Under the pieces are notes generated by a model that saw only the letters and a list, made by a program, of their open reading frames with translations, was not told where the DNA came from and searched no databases. From positions 124,001-188,000 of the forward strand of contig CACZGS010000006.1 of assembly GCA_902780785.1 (NCBI GenBank): 64,000 nt of DNA, given 5' to 3'. A program made the translations under genes and the position numbers. Position 1 is the first letter of the stretch. The number at the start of each line of letters is the position of its first letter. Below are positions 36,168-44,651 of the stretch, in pieces. Source of the stretch: Oscillospiraceae bacterium. Its GTDB lineage: Bacteria > Bacillota > Clostridia > Saccharofermentanales > Saccharofermentanaceae.

Positions 36168-37153
36168 TTAAGAAGAGTTCAATCGTTTACGGCTTTTCCT
36201 TATCAATAACAGGATTCCTGATCGCGGCGCTTCTTAATGCCCTGATCCCGATCACTGCTGATGTTGAGATAACAGAATATTCTGTTGCAGGAATAACTGT
36301 AGATATTAACAGTACTTACAGAGCTGTTCTCATAGTCTTATCGGCAATATTTCTTGTGTCAGGTCTTATCTCATTAAAAGATCACGACAAATGGAAGAAA
36401 TACGTTAAGGGTGCACCAATAAGGTTTGCATCAGGAATAGCACTTCTGGTTTGGGACATTCTCGGAACTAAATGGCAATTACTGCCTCAGCCGTTTTTTC
36501 CGGGACCTGCAGGAATCGTTGAAGCGTTTCTCATCGAACCTCAGTTCGTGCTGGAGAATACACTTTATTCTTTAAGGCTTTATGCTGCAGGATTTGCCCT
36601 TGGAGTGGTATTCGGAGTTGGAACCGGCATTCTCGTTGGCTGGTTTCCAAAGGTATACTACTGGGTCACGCCCGTACTTAAGGTTACGGGCGTAATCCCG
36701 GCAGTAGCATGGATGCCATTTGCTTTAACGCTTCTTCCGACACCTTTTGCCGCTGCGGTATTCCTTATTGTTATTTGTGTCTGGTTCCCGGTAACAAGCC
36801 TTACATCACAGGGAATCAAATCGACACCGAAGGTTCAGTTCGAAGCAGCAAGAACATTGGGTTCGAACACATTGGATCTGGTATTCAGAGTTGCCGTTCC
36901 GCATGCTCTGCCGCAGATCTTTACAGGTATATCGACAGCAAATGCATTCGCGTTCACAACCCTTGTAATGGCGGAGATGATGGGACAGCCTGGCGGACTC
37001 GGATATTACATCAATCTCTCCAAAGTGTGGAGCGCATACTACAAGGTTTTTGCTGCAATTGTTGTAATGGCTGTATTGTTCAGCTTCATCACTGCAATCC
37101 TTGAGAGGGTGGAAAAATACGCCTTAAGATGGCAGAAGGGACTCGTAAGATAA
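36164..37153 (+). CDS. ABC importer permease, SsuC/TauC type
   Basis: A 329-residue membrane protein. The first 110 residues contain three hydrophobic segments not found in standard SsuC (about 260 residues). From about 115 on is the normal permease domain with six helices and the EAA loop F-E-A-A-R-T-L-G-S-N near 225, which contacts the ATPase. It overlaps the binding protein by 4 bases and the ATPase by one base, so the three are made together. The extra N-terminal helices are an oddity of this copy. Confidence 0.88.
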   Translation: MIKKSSIVYGFSLSITGFLIAALLNALIPITADVEITEYSVAGITVDINSTYRAVLIVLSAIFLVSGLISLKDHDKWKKYVKGAPIRFASGIALLVWDILGTKWQLLPQPFFPGPAGIVEAFLIEPQFVLENTLYSLRLYAAGFALGVVFGVGTGILVGWFPKVYYWVTPVLKVTGVIPAVAWMPFALTLLPTPFAAAVFLIVICVWFPVTSLTSQGIKSTPKVQFEAARTLGSNTLDLVFRVAVPHALPQIFTGISTANAFAFTTLVMAEMMGQPGGLGYYINLSKVWSAYYKVFAAIVVMAVLFSFITAILERVEKYALRWQKGLVR

Positions 37154-37953
37154 TGGCTGAGCAGATTGAAAAAGAAGATTACATTCTTAAGATCAAGAAC
37201 CTCCGCCGCATATATAAGGATGATGACGGCGCAGATGTTGAAGCCCTTGAGGACGTAAGTCTGAACGTTAAACGCGGAGAATTCATTTCGATCATTGGCG
37301 CAAGCGGATGCGGCAAGACAACTTTGCTCCGTTCGATAGCAGGCCTTGATAAGCCTGACTCAGGTTCGATCTTTATGGATGATCATAAGATCACAAAACC
37401 GGATCCTGAGCGCGGATATGTTTTTCAGCAGGGTGGTCTGTTTAACTGGCTTACTGTTGAACAGAATATTGCATACGGTCTTAAAACAAGAAAGATCTAT
37501 AAAGAGAAAAAGTCTGAAGTGCCCAAATATATTGAGCTTGTCGGACTTAATGGATTCGAGGATTCATATCCTTATCAGATAAGCGGAGGAATGGCTCAGA
37601 GAGTGGCAATTGCCAGGACTTTGATAAATGATCCGAAAATGCTTCTTCTCGATGAACCGATGGGCGCACTGGATTCTTTTACCCGTGCCGATATCCAGGA
37701 TAAGCTCCTGGAACTGCATAAGTTTAATGGTATTACGATGGTTCTCGTAACCCATGATATAGACGAAGCTATATATCTTTCTGACAGGATTGTAATTATG
37801 ACTCCCAGACCCGGAAAGATAAGTAACATCATTGAGGTTAATATTCCTCATCCGAGACAGAGAGGCGAAGCTGAATTCCTTGCGATGCGAAGAAAACTTC
37901 TCCAGGAATTTGATCTTGCTACGGCTCATCCTGAACCGGAATACAACATTTAA
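37153..37953 (+). CDS. ABC importer ATPase, SsuB/TauB type
   Basis: A 266-residue ATPase. Walker A G-A-S-G-C-G-K-T-T near residue 48, Q-loop F-Q-Q-G-G-L near 93, signature I-S-G-G-M-A-Q-R near 144, Walker B L-L-L-D-E-P-M-G-A-L-D near 165 and H-loop T-H-D-I-D-E-A. This matches the nitrate/sulfonate/taurine class. I use ATG 37153, which overlaps the permease stop (TAATG) and has AGAAGGGA upstream; ATG 37129 is an in-frame alternative. It powers uptake by the two proteins before it. Confidence 0.93.
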   Translation: MAEQIEKEDYILKIKNLRRIYKDDDGADVEALEDVSLNVKRGEFISIIGASGCGKTTLLRSIAGLDKPDSGSIFMDDHKITKPDPERGYVFQQGGLFNWLTVEQNIAYGLKTRKIYKEKKSEVPKYIELVGLNGFEDSYPYQISGGMAQRVAIARTLINDPKMLLLDEPMGALDSFTRADIQDKLLELHKFNGITMVLVTHDIDEAIYLSDRIVIMTPRPGKISNIIEVNIPHPRQRGEAEFLAMRRKLLQEFDLATAHPEPEYNI

Positions 37954-37970
37954 TAAAGGAAATTTTTAAA

Positions 37971-38375
37971 ATGAATAAATCAAAAATAACAGGTATTGTA
38001 ATTGCAGTCTTAGGGCTTATCACAGCTCTTATTCCGACAGTGATCTTTAAAGTTTGTGAGGCAATGGAAGGAAAGTTCATGAAGTGTCACTGGACATCAC
38101 AGACAGAGGTCGCGATCGGTATTGTCACATTAGTTTTAGGAGTGCTCATCATTCTGACAAAAGAGAAGGCAGCTGCGGCAGCTTATTCGGTTGCTTCAGC
38201 GATAAACGGTGTGCTTGTGATCCTTATTCCCACTGTGGTTATCGGTGTATGCGGTTCAGCTGACATGCCTTGCCATTCAGGAACAAAGCCCGCTCTTATC
38301 ATTGCGGGAGCATTGATCGTTGTTGTGGCGCTTATCCACACAGCTCTTTATCTGACATCTAAGAAAAAAGCTTGA
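37971..38375 (+). CDS. DUF4418 family membrane protein
   Basis: A 134-residue protein with four hydrophobic segments. The family signature is two outward loops with Cys and His: M-K-C-H-W-T-S-Q-T-E near residue 40 and D-M-P-C-H-S-G-T-K-P near 101. These could bind a metal or form a disulfide; function unknown. It lies 17 bases after the importer ATPase and one base before an FtsX-type permease gene. DUF4418 is, as I recall, usually found beside this FtsX/LolD-type pair, so it is probably the third part of that system. Confidence 0.8.
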   Translation: MNKSKITGIVIAVLGLITALIPTVIFKVCEAMEGKFMKCHWTSQTEVAIGIVTLVLGVLIILTKEKAAAAAYSVASAINGVLVILIPTVVIGVCGSADMPCHSGTKPALIIAGALIVVVALIHTALYLTSKKKA

Positions 38376-38376
38376 G

Positions 38377-39585
38377 ATGAGTAACTTTAAAGGAAATCTG
38401 GACTTTGGCATTAAGAACATCAGGAAAAGACCGTACAGGTCTTTTTGCCTGATGCTTGCTGCTCTTATCGGTTCTTATGCTTTGTTCGTAGGAAGCGTGC
38501 TGAAAGGATCGCTTAATAACGGCATGACCAGGATGCAGGAGCGTATGGGAGCAGATCTCATGATCGTTCCGGAGTCTTCGGAAGTGAAGGCCAGGAACAT
38601 TCTGCTTACAGGCGAACCTGAGTTTTTCTATATGGACATTTCGGTAGCTCAGGCTCTTCTTGATATCGAAGGCGTGGAATGTGCAACGAGCCAGTTCTAT
38701 TTTACTTCTCTGTCCTCTGATTGCTGCTCGACAAGGGTTCAGCTGATAGCTTACGATCCGGATACTGATTTTGTTATCGATCCCTGGATCGACGAGAGGA
38801 TCACGGATGAAGTGGAAAAAGGAAGCGTGATCATCGGCAGTGAAGTTACTCCTTTGCCGGACGGAAAAGTGAAGTTCTACGGAAGTGAGTATCCAGTTGC
38901 AGGTAAGCTCGGTGAGACAGCAACAGGACTCGATCATTCTGTGTTCATGACCAGAGATACAATGCATGAGATCCTCTCCGATGCAAAGGAAAAGGGATAT
39001 CAGTTTATTAATCCGGAAGATGACGGAGCGTTTGTATCAACTGTTCTTATCCGTGTCAGTGAGAATGCCGACATTACCGGTATTGAAAAAGAAATCTACG
39101 GCAAAGCTGAAGGCATTAAGTTTATTGAAACTGACAAACTGATCAATGATCTTTCAGTAAAGCTCGGTTCGGTAGACAGGCTTATAAATGTTACGCTTAC
39201 AGTGCTTCTTGTCTTTTCATTCGTTACCATGATCCTTTTCTTTTCCGTTATCTTCCATGAGAGGAAGAAAGAATTTGCAATATTAAGGATCCTTGGTATG
39301 TCATCTTCAAAGATCTGTGTCTCATCACTGACCGAGGGCCTGATCATCGGTGCTGCAGGCGGCGCAGCTGGCCTTTTGGCAGGTATACTTACAGTATTTC
39401 CGTTTAACCGCCTCATTGAGAATTCACTTGATGTTCCTTATCTTATGTCGCCCTTGCCGGTAGTCATTTTGTATGGGCTTTTGGGAGTTGCCGTGACTGT
39501 CCTTTTCAGTTCTATGGCATCGTTCCTGTCAACGTTAAGTCTTTCTCATGCAGAGACTTATTACACAATGAGGGCTGGTGAATAA
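38377..39585 (+). CDS. FtsX/MacB-type ABC permease
   Basis: A 402-residue protein with one N-terminal membrane helix (about 22-45), a large outer domain (about 45-265) and three C-terminal helices (FtsX domain, about 270-395). This is the MacB/LolCE build for moving or pulling molecules at the outer face of the membrane. Three cysteines lie close together in the outer domain (S-S-D-C-C-S near 123), which is unusual. It follows DUF4418 directly and overlaps the frame of its ATPase, so the three form a unit. The substrate is unknown; the sulfur context and Cys-rich loops suggest a thiol or metal link. Confidence 0.85.
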   Translation: MSNFKGNLDFGIKNIRKRPYRSFCLMLAALIGSYALFVGSVLKGSLNNGMTRMQERMGADLMIVPESSEVKARNILLTGEPEFFYMDISVAQALLDIEGVECATSQFYFTSLSSDCCSTRVQLIAYDPDTDFVIDPWIDERITDEVEKGSVIIGSEVTPLPDGKVKFYGSEYPVAGKLGETATGLDHSVFMTRDTMHEILSDAKEKGYQFINPEDDGAFVSTVLIRVSENADITGIEKEIYGKAEGIKFIETDKLINDLSVKLGSVDRLINVTLTVLLVFSFVTMILFFSVIFHERKKEFAILRILGMSSSKICVSSLTEGLIIGAAGGAAGLLAGILTVFPFNRLIENSLDVPYLMSPLPVVILYGLLGVAVTVLFSSMASFLSTLSLSHAETYYTMRAGE

Positions 39586-39586
39586 T

Positions 39587-40261
39587 ATGGAATATCTTTG
39601 TTCCGAGAAACTTGTAAAAGAATACGAAAGGCGCGGAAAGACTTTCCGGGCTGTAGATGACGTAGATATTCAAATTAATAAGGGTGAATTCATCATCATT
39701 ACAGGTGAGTCCGGAAGCGGGAAAACAACGCTTCTTAATCTCCTTCTCGGCCTGACGAAGCCTGAGTCTGGAACTGTCCTTTTTGACGGTGAGGATATCA
39801 GCACCTTCGATGACAAGAGACTTTCTGAGATAAGAAATGAGAAGATCAAGTATATTCCGCAGGGAGACAGTCTTCTGACTTCGCTTACTGTCAGAGAGAA
39901 TATTCTTTTCCCTTATGTTATAGGCGGAAAAGAGAAACCGCCTAAGGAAAGGTTAATTGAGCTGGCTGAGAAACTGGGCATCACAGATCTTCTTGATGTG
40001 TATCCTTCGGAATTATCGGGCGGGGAGATGAGAAGAGTAACTATAGCCAGAGCCGTAATCAATAAACCCGCGGTGATCATTGCTGATGAACCGACAGGAA
40101 ATCTTGACCGTGACAATACATCGAAAGTTATGGAGATATTTAAGGATATTTCAGGTGAAGGGACGGCTGTTGTAGTCGTGACACATCAGAGGGAGACATT
40201 GGACTATGCTTCAAAAGTCCTCAATATGTCGCACGGGAGGCTTGCTCCGGAGAATATATAG
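39587..40261 (+). CDS. LolD/MacB-type ABC ATPase
   Basis: A 224-residue ATPase with Walker A G-E-S-G-S-G-K-T-T near residue 37, signature L-S-G-G-E-M-R-R near 144 and Walker B I-I-A-D-E-P-T-G-N-L-D near 164, the pattern of the LolD/MacB/FtsE group. ATG 39587 follows the permease stop by one base; a GTG 9 bases upstream is less likely. It drives the FtsX-type permease before it. No clear terminator follows. A 15 bp palindrome for the next LysR gene starts 13 bases on. Confidence 0.92.
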   Translation: MEYLCSEKLVKEYERRGKTFRAVDDVDIQINKGEFIIITGESGSGKTTLLNLLLGLTKPESGTVLFDGEDISTFDDKRLSEIRNEKIKYIPQGDSLLTSLTVRENILFPYVIGGKEKPPKERLIELAEKLGITDLLDVYPSELSGGEMRRVTIARAVINKPAVIIADEPTGNLDRDNTSKVMEIFKDISGEGTAVVVVTHQRETLDYASKVLNMSHGRLAPENI

Positions 40262-40273
40262 TTATTGAACCCT

Positions 40274-40288
40274 ATAACTAAAAGTTAT
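40274..40288. promoter_or_regulatory. LysR-type palindrome upstream of the first LysR gene
   Basis: ATAACT-AAA-AGTTAT is a perfect 15 bp palindrome of the T-N11-A form used by LysR regulators. It lies 84 bases before the LysR start codon. A related palindrome ATAAGT-TTT-ACTTAT lies before the nitrogenase-like operon. Confidence 0.5.
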
Positions 40289-40371
40289 ATTTGGTTATCG
40301 GAAATGAGTATTTCTTGGTTTTCCTGATTTGCAATACAATCTTGTAATCAAATCCTAAGGATGACCGGAAT

Positions 40372-41286
40372 ATGACGATACAACAATTGGTTTACGCAAT
40401 TACGATCTCTGAAGTCGGCTCTATGAACCGTGCGGCAGAAGATCTGTTTATTACACAACCTACACTTACCAAAGCAATTAAAGAGCTCGAGAATGAGCTG
40501 GGGATATCTCTTTTTGTCAGGTCAGGTAAAGGAATGACACTTACACCCGACGGAAGAGATTTTATCGTGTATGCAAAACAGATCAGTCAGCAATACGATA
40601 TTCTTAAAGACCATTTCGGAAATGCCGGTGAACGGAAAAGAAAATTCGGCATATCAACACAGCATTATTCATTTGCCGTAAAAGCTTTCGCTGAGCTGAT
40701 AAAAGATTTTGACCTGAAGAAGTATGAGTTTGTTTTCAGGGAGACAACGACGCGTGATGTAATAGATGATGTCGGTTCAATGAAGAGCGATATCGGAATC
40801 CTTTTTATAAGCGAATATAACCGTAAGGTAATAGAGAAGAAACTCCGAGACAATGACCTCCGCTTTGTTCATCTGATTGACTGCAAAGCATGTGTGTATA
40901 TAGCAAAAGATCACCCTCTTGCTGATGCGGACGAACTCACAATGGAAGATCTCGCACCGTATCCTTGTCTCGCATTTGAGCAGGGCGAAGGCGATCCCAT
41001 TTACTATTCAGAGGAGATACTTGCCGAGAAGGATTATCCCAGAAGGATCAAGGTTTGTGACAGAGCATCGGGTCTGAATCTGATGACTGAACTGAACGGC
41101 TATACTCTGTGTTCGGGAATAATCTTAGATGATATCAACGGCCAGCAATATAAGATGATCCGCTTCAGGGGAGATGACGATGATGCGGTTATGCATATTG
41201 GGTATATCATCAAGAACAATATTGAGATCACTTCGCTCACGGAAGGTTATATTCAGGAAGTAAAAAAGATACTGAATATAGGTTAA
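40372..41286 (+). CDS. LysR-family transcriptional regulator 1
   Basis: A 304-residue LysR protein. N-terminal helix-turn-helix: T-I-Q-Q-L-V-Y-A-I-T-I-S-E-V-G-S-M-N-R-A-A-E-D-L-F-I-T-Q-P-T-L-T-K-A-I, residues 2-36. The effector domain follows (about 90-300). It resembles the second LysR at 43755 over its whole length (shared F-G-I/V-S-T-Q-H-Y-x-F-A-V-K near 90, Y-P-C-L near 200, N-G-Y-T-L-C-S-G-I-I near 240), so the two are paralogues of the CysB/CmbR-like sort that sense a sulfur metabolite. It probably controls metY or the transporters. The start has AAGGATGACCGGAAT before it. Confidence 0.9.
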   Translation: MTIQQLVYAITISEVGSMNRAAEDLFITQPTLTKAIKELENELGISLFVRSGKGMTLTPDGRDFIVYAKQISQQYDILKDHFGNAGERKRKFGISTQHYSFAVKAFAELIKDFDLKKYEFVFRETTTRDVIDDVGSMKSDIGILFISEYNRKVIEKKLRDNDLRFVHLIDCKACVYIAKDHPLADADELTMEDLAPYPCLAFEQGEGDPIYYSEEILAEKDYPRRIKVCDRASGLNLMTELNGYTLCSGIILDDINGQQYKMIRFRGDDDDAVMHIGYIIKNNIEITSLTEGYIQEVKKILNIG

Positions 41287-41322
41287 GAAGTAATCTATAT
41301 ACGATAATCATGAGGAAAGAAA

Positions 41323-41358
41323 TTACCTATTGACATAGTAGGTAAATTCAGTTAACAT
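41323..41358 (+). promoter_or_regulatory. metY leader promoter with CymR/Rrf2-like palindrome
   Basis: A perfect TTGACA (41330-41335), 17 bp, TAACAT (41353-41358). The palindrome TTACC-N11-TAGGTAA (41323-41345) overlays the -35 in the same register as in front of cysE. Confidence 0.7.
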
Positions 41359-41389
41359 TTCATCATACTTTCTGAAAAGGAGACATGAT

Positions 41390-41485
41390 ATGAACCGCAT
41401 TTCAGCAAACATCATGATGTGTTGTCGAATGCTTAACTCCCGGGCAAATGGATTGACCGGTGTGTCATGTCGATGTTTAAAATAA
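41390..41485 (+). CDS. Cysteine/methionine-rich leader peptide of the metY attenuator
   Basis: A 31-codon ORF preceded by AAAGGAGA at 41376-41383, a strong ribosome site 6 bases from the ATG. Codons 9-14 read M-M-C-C-R-M and the end reads C-R-C-L-K. The tandem Cys codons (41420-41425) lie 9 nt before the antiterminator arm. Four Met residues (including two adjacent) could make it respond to methionine supply as well. It precedes a gene of homocysteine/methionine synthesis. Confidence 0.8.
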   Translation: MNRISANIMMCCRMLNSRANGLTGVSCRCLK

Positions 41486-41551
41486 GCTTTAATACAAGAT
41501 ACACTTAACTTTATCTGGCCCGGGAGTTCAACAAGCCCCCGGGCTTTTTTT
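41435..41551 (+). promoter_or_regulatory. Attenuator of metY copy 2 (antiterminator/terminator)
   Basis: AACTCCCGGGC (41435-41445) lies inside the leader ORF and is the exact reverse complement of GCCCGGGAGTT (41518-41528), the 5' arm of the terminator. The terminator itself is GCCCGGG (41518-41524) with CCCGGGC (41538-41544) and seven T. The two pairings exclude each other. A ribosome stalled at the Cys-Cys codons would leave the first segment free to block termination. Confidence 0.82.
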
Positions 41552-41586
41552 CTTTCGAAAACACACATTATCAGGAGGATATAACA

Positions 41587-42885
41587 ATGTCAGAAAACAG
41601 TTTCAGCGCAAAGGCTATAAGAGCAGGATATGAATCATCAGAGCACTTTAATTCGGTAGTACCGCCCATCTATCAGACCGCTTCATTCGATCTTCACGAT
41701 ATCGACAGAACAAGAAGACTCTGGACCGGTGCAGAGGCAGGCGGTATTTATTCCAGAGTGGGCACTCCGACAGGATCGATCCTTGAGACGAGGATAGCAG
41801 AACTTGACGGAGGCAAGGCTGCAGTAGCACTTTCTTCAGGAATGGCTGCTATTACATATACGCTTCTTTTACTTGCACAAGGTGGCGGCAATATCGTTGC
41901 CGGTTCATCACTTTACGGTGCGGCACAGTTAGATCTTGCAGAATTCCTGCCTAAGTACGGCGTGGATACGAGATTTGTTAAGGACAGAACAAATCCCGCA
42001 GCATATGGTGAACTTATCGATGAGAATACAAGAGCGGTATACCTTGAGTCCATCAGCAACCCTAATATCGAACTTTATGATATCGATGCTATCGCAAAGA
42101 TCGCGCATGAACATGGCGTGCCTGTTGTCGTAGACAATACAGTAGCTACACCGTATCTCTACAGACCTTTCGAGCATGGCGCAGACATTATCGTTTACTC
42201 TGCAACCAAGGAGATCAACGGTCACGGCAATGTAATTGCAGGAATCGTTGTTGAGAAGGGTGACTTCCCGTTCGATGAGAAGAAGTATCCCCAGTTCTAT
42301 GAGAAGAGCTGGAAGATGAGAGATCTTCAGAATGATAAGAGAAGCGCCGTTGAGTTCATTCCCGGTGCACCTGTTATTGCATCCCTTAAGATCTTCTTCA
42401 CTGAGTTTTTCGGCGGTGCTTTAGGTTCTTTCGAGTCTTATCTTGTTCTTCAGGGCTTATCGACGCTTTCAGTAAGACTTGATAAGAAGGTCCAGACTGT
42501 AAGAAAGGTCGTTGAATTCCTTGAGAGCCGCGATGAGGTAGAGTTTGTAAGATATCCATATGCAAAGGGAAGCCAGTTTAAAGATTTAGCTGACAGGGAT
42601 TTCCCTAAGGGCCCCGGAGCACTTCTCTCATTCGGTTTTAAGGGTACCAGAGAGCAGGAAGGCATATTTATCAAATCTCTTAAGAACTTTAACTATCACG
42701 TAAATATCGGCGATGTACGATCACTCATCACAAATCCGCCGGAAAATACTCATACTGAGCTTGAACCCGATCAGCTTGAACTTGCTGATGTTCCGGCTAA
42801 CCTTATCAGACTGTCTATTGGTCTTGAAGACGCAGAAGATCTCATAAGCGATCTTACACAGGCCTTCGAAAAGGCTTTTGCCTGA
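41587..42885 (+). CDS. metY: O-acetylhomoserine sulfhydrylase / aminocarboxypropyltransferase (copy 2)
   Basis: A 432-residue enzyme of the same family as the protein at 33105-34400 but clearly diverged. Blocks: S-S-G-M-A-A-I-T-Y near residue 84, E-S-I-S-N-P-N near 155, V-V-D-N-T-V-A-T-P-Y near 180, cofactor Lys in Y-S-A-T-K-E-I-N-G-H-G-N near 206. It forms homocysteine from sulfide or methionine from methanethiol. AGGAGG is 8 bases before the ATG. It is followed after 18 bases by an SDR gene and lies between two LysR genes next to the nitrogenase-like operon; methanethiol released by a sulfur-salvage reductase would be a natural substrate. Controlled by a CymR-like promoter and an attenuator. 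Confidence 0.93.
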   Translation: MSENSFSAKAIRAGYESSEHFNSVVPPIYQTASFDLHDIDRTRRLWTGAEAGGIYSRVGTPTGSILETRIAELDGGKAAVALSSGMAAITYTLLLLAQGGGNIVAGSSLYGAAQLDLAEFLPKYGVDTRFVKDRTNPAAYGELIDENTRAVYLESISNPNIELYDIDAIAKIAHEHGVPVVVDNTVATPYLYRPFEHGADIIVYSATKEINGHGNVIAGIVVEKGDFPFDEKKYPQFYEKSWKMRDLQNDKRSAVEFIPGAPVIASLKIFFTEFFGGALGSFESYLVLQGLSTLSVRLDKKVQTVRKVVEFLESRDEVEFVRYPYAKGSQFKDLADRDFPKGPGALLSFGFKGTREQEGIFIKSLKNFNYHVNIGDVRSLITNPPENTHTELEPDQLELADVPANLIRLSIGLEDAEDLISDLTQAFEKAFA

Positions 42886-42903
42886 TGAAGGAGGCGTAAG
42901 AAC

Positions 42904-43710
42904 ATGTCACGTGAATTTGAAGGGAAAACCATATTTATCACCGGCGCCGCAAAAGGCCAGGGCAGAGCTGTGGCAATAGCTTTTGCACAAGAGGGCGCGA
43001 ACATTATCGCTTTCGATCTTGGAGCAAGGATAGAATATCCGGCTTATAACAGATCATCCAATGAGGATCTCGAAAAGCTCAAGAGCGATGTGGAAGCCGT
43101 TGGAGGAAAGATCCTGATCTATGCAGGGGATGTCCGTAAGGCATCAGACGTAAAAGAGGCCGTTGACCGCGGAGTAAACGAGTTCGGCGGAATAGACATC
43201 CTGTTCAGCAATGCCGGAATCGCTGCTTACGGTTACTCATGGGAACTTACTGAGGAACAGTGGGATGCCCTCATCGAAGTTAATCTCAAGGGAGGCTTCC
43301 TGGTATCGAAATATGTTATTCCGCATCTTATAGAAAAGAAGAGCGGCGTGATAATATACAACTCATCTGTGGGAGGACTCAGGGGATTCGGACGCATGAG
43401 CCATTATTCGGCTTCCAAGCATGGCCTTGTGGGACTTGCTAAATCCCAGGCAATAGAGCTTGCACCTTATGGCATCAGAGTCGTTACGCTGCATCCGACA
43501 GGCGTAAATACACCGATGAACGACGGACTTGCAGAACTTGAGGGAACGACAGCTATTGAGATCGCTGAAAGATCAGCAGGCAATCTCTTAAAGACACCTT
43601 GGATCGAGACAGAGGATATAGTTGAAGCAGTTAAGTATATAGCAAGCGATAAAGCAAGGTACATGACCGGAAATCAGTTTGTTCTTGATGCAGGACTTCT
43701 CACACGCTGA
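42904..43710 (+). CDS. Short-chain dehydrogenase/reductase (resembles the mycofactocin-coupled type)
   Basis: A 268-residue SDR. NAD-binding motif T-G-A-A-K-G-Q-G-R near residues 12-20, N-A-G near 100, catalytic Ser in N-S-S-V and Y-S-A-S-K near 163-167. After the second strand (I-I-A-F-D-L) there is an insertion of about 25 residues rich in charged and aromatic groups before the D-V-R motif. This insertion and the G-A-A-x-G-Q-G form are typical of carveol-dehydrogenase-like SDRs that hold NAD tightly and are often tied to mycofactocin. It probably oxidises or reduces an alcohol. It is in one unit with metY, so a sulfur-containing alcohol is a reasonable guess. AAGGAGG precedes the ATG. Confidence 0.85.
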   Translation: MSREFEGKTIFITGAAKGQGRAVAIAFAQEGANIIAFDLGARIEYPAYNRSSNEDLEKLKSDVEAVGGKILIYAGDVRKASDVKEAVDRGVNEFGGIDILFSNAGIAAYGYSWELTEEQWDALIEVNLKGGFLVSKYVIPHLIEKKSGVIIYNSSVGGLRGFGRMSHYSASKHGLVGLAKSQAIELAPYGIRVVTLHPTGVNTPMNDGLAELEGTTAIEIAERSAGNLLKTPWIETEDIVEAVKYIASDKARYMTGNQFVLDAGLLTR

Positions 43711-43754
43711 CAAAAGATAAGACATTGTGGAATATTAAACAGAGGTAATTAGAC

Positions 43755-44651
43755 ATGACATTGCAGCAATTGATGTATGCGATCACTACTGCAGATGAGA
43801 AGTCGATAAATAAAACAGCACAGCGTTTCTATGTATCACAGCCGGCAATATCCGATGCTATAAAGGATCTCGAAGATGAGATAGGCATAACTATATTTGA
43901 ACGTTCCAACAGAGGTGTTACCACCACTGCAGAAGGTGCTGATTTTATTGTCTATGCGAGACAGGTCGTAGCTCAATACGACCTGCTTAAAGAGCGGTAT
44001 ATCGACAAAGAACAGAAGATAAGATTCGGTGTTTCCACGCAGCATTATACATTTGCTGTTAAATCTTATATTGAGCTGATTTCAAATTACGGTACTGACA
44101 AGTTCGATTTCTCAATATATGAAGGAAAGACATCGGATGTCATAAACGATGTAAGAACATTCAGATCCGAGATCGGCATAATACACATTGATGAATATAA
44201 CAGCAATTATCTGATCAAATATCTGAAGGCGAACAACCTTCAGTATCACAAGCTCTTTGACTGCAAGGTATTTGCTTATCTGTCATCAAAGCACCCACTT
44301 GCAAAATATAAGAAAGTGACAGAAAAAGACCTGGAGGCATATCCGTGCCTGACTTTTACACAGGGAGAAGGTGCGCCGATCTATCTGTCGGAAGAGCCGG
44401 TAAGCATGTTTGCCAAGAGAAACATAATCAAGGTCAATGACCGCGGAACTATGTTGAATCTGATGACCGGAGTTAACGGATATACGCTTTGTTCCGGCAT
44501 TATCTGTGAAGAATTAAACGGCAGCAGGTATACAGCAATCCCTTATGACAGCAGGGAAAAGACCTCTGTCATCTATATTACGCGCGACGGCAGCACGTTA
44601 AGCGAACTGGGTGAGAAATATATAGAGCATTTACGCTCTTTTGCCTCATAA
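43755..44651 (+). CDS. LysR-family transcriptional regulator 2
   Basis: A 298-residue LysR regulator, paralogous to the one at 40372. Helix-turn-helix at residues 2-36 (L-Q-Q-L-M-Y-A-I-T-T-A-D-E-K-S-I-N-K-T-A-Q-R-F-Y-V-S-Q-P-A), effector domain after about 90. It is followed directly by the nitrogenase-like operon, and its stop codon lies inside a 15 bp palindrome placed at about -66 relative to that operon's likely start, the classical LysR activator position. In Rhodospirillum rubrum a LysR-type regulator activates the methylthio-alkane reductase genes when sulfate is scarce; the analogy is suggestive. AGAGGT is the ribosome site. Confidence 0.9.
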   Translation: MTLQQLMYAITTADEKSINKTAQRFYVSQPAISDAIKDLEDEIGITIFERSNRGVTTTAEGADFIVYARQVVAQYDLLKERYIDKEQKIRFGVSTQHYTFAVKSYIELISNYGTDKFDFSIYEGKTSDVINDVRTFRSEIGIIHIDEYNSNYLIKYLKANNLQYHKLFDCKVFAYLSSKHPLAKYKKVTEKDLEAYPCLTFTQGEGAPIYLSEEPVSMFAKRNIIKVNDRGTMLNLMTGVNGYTLCSGIICEELNGSRYTAIPYDSREKTSVIYITRDGSTLSELGEKYIEHLRSFAS

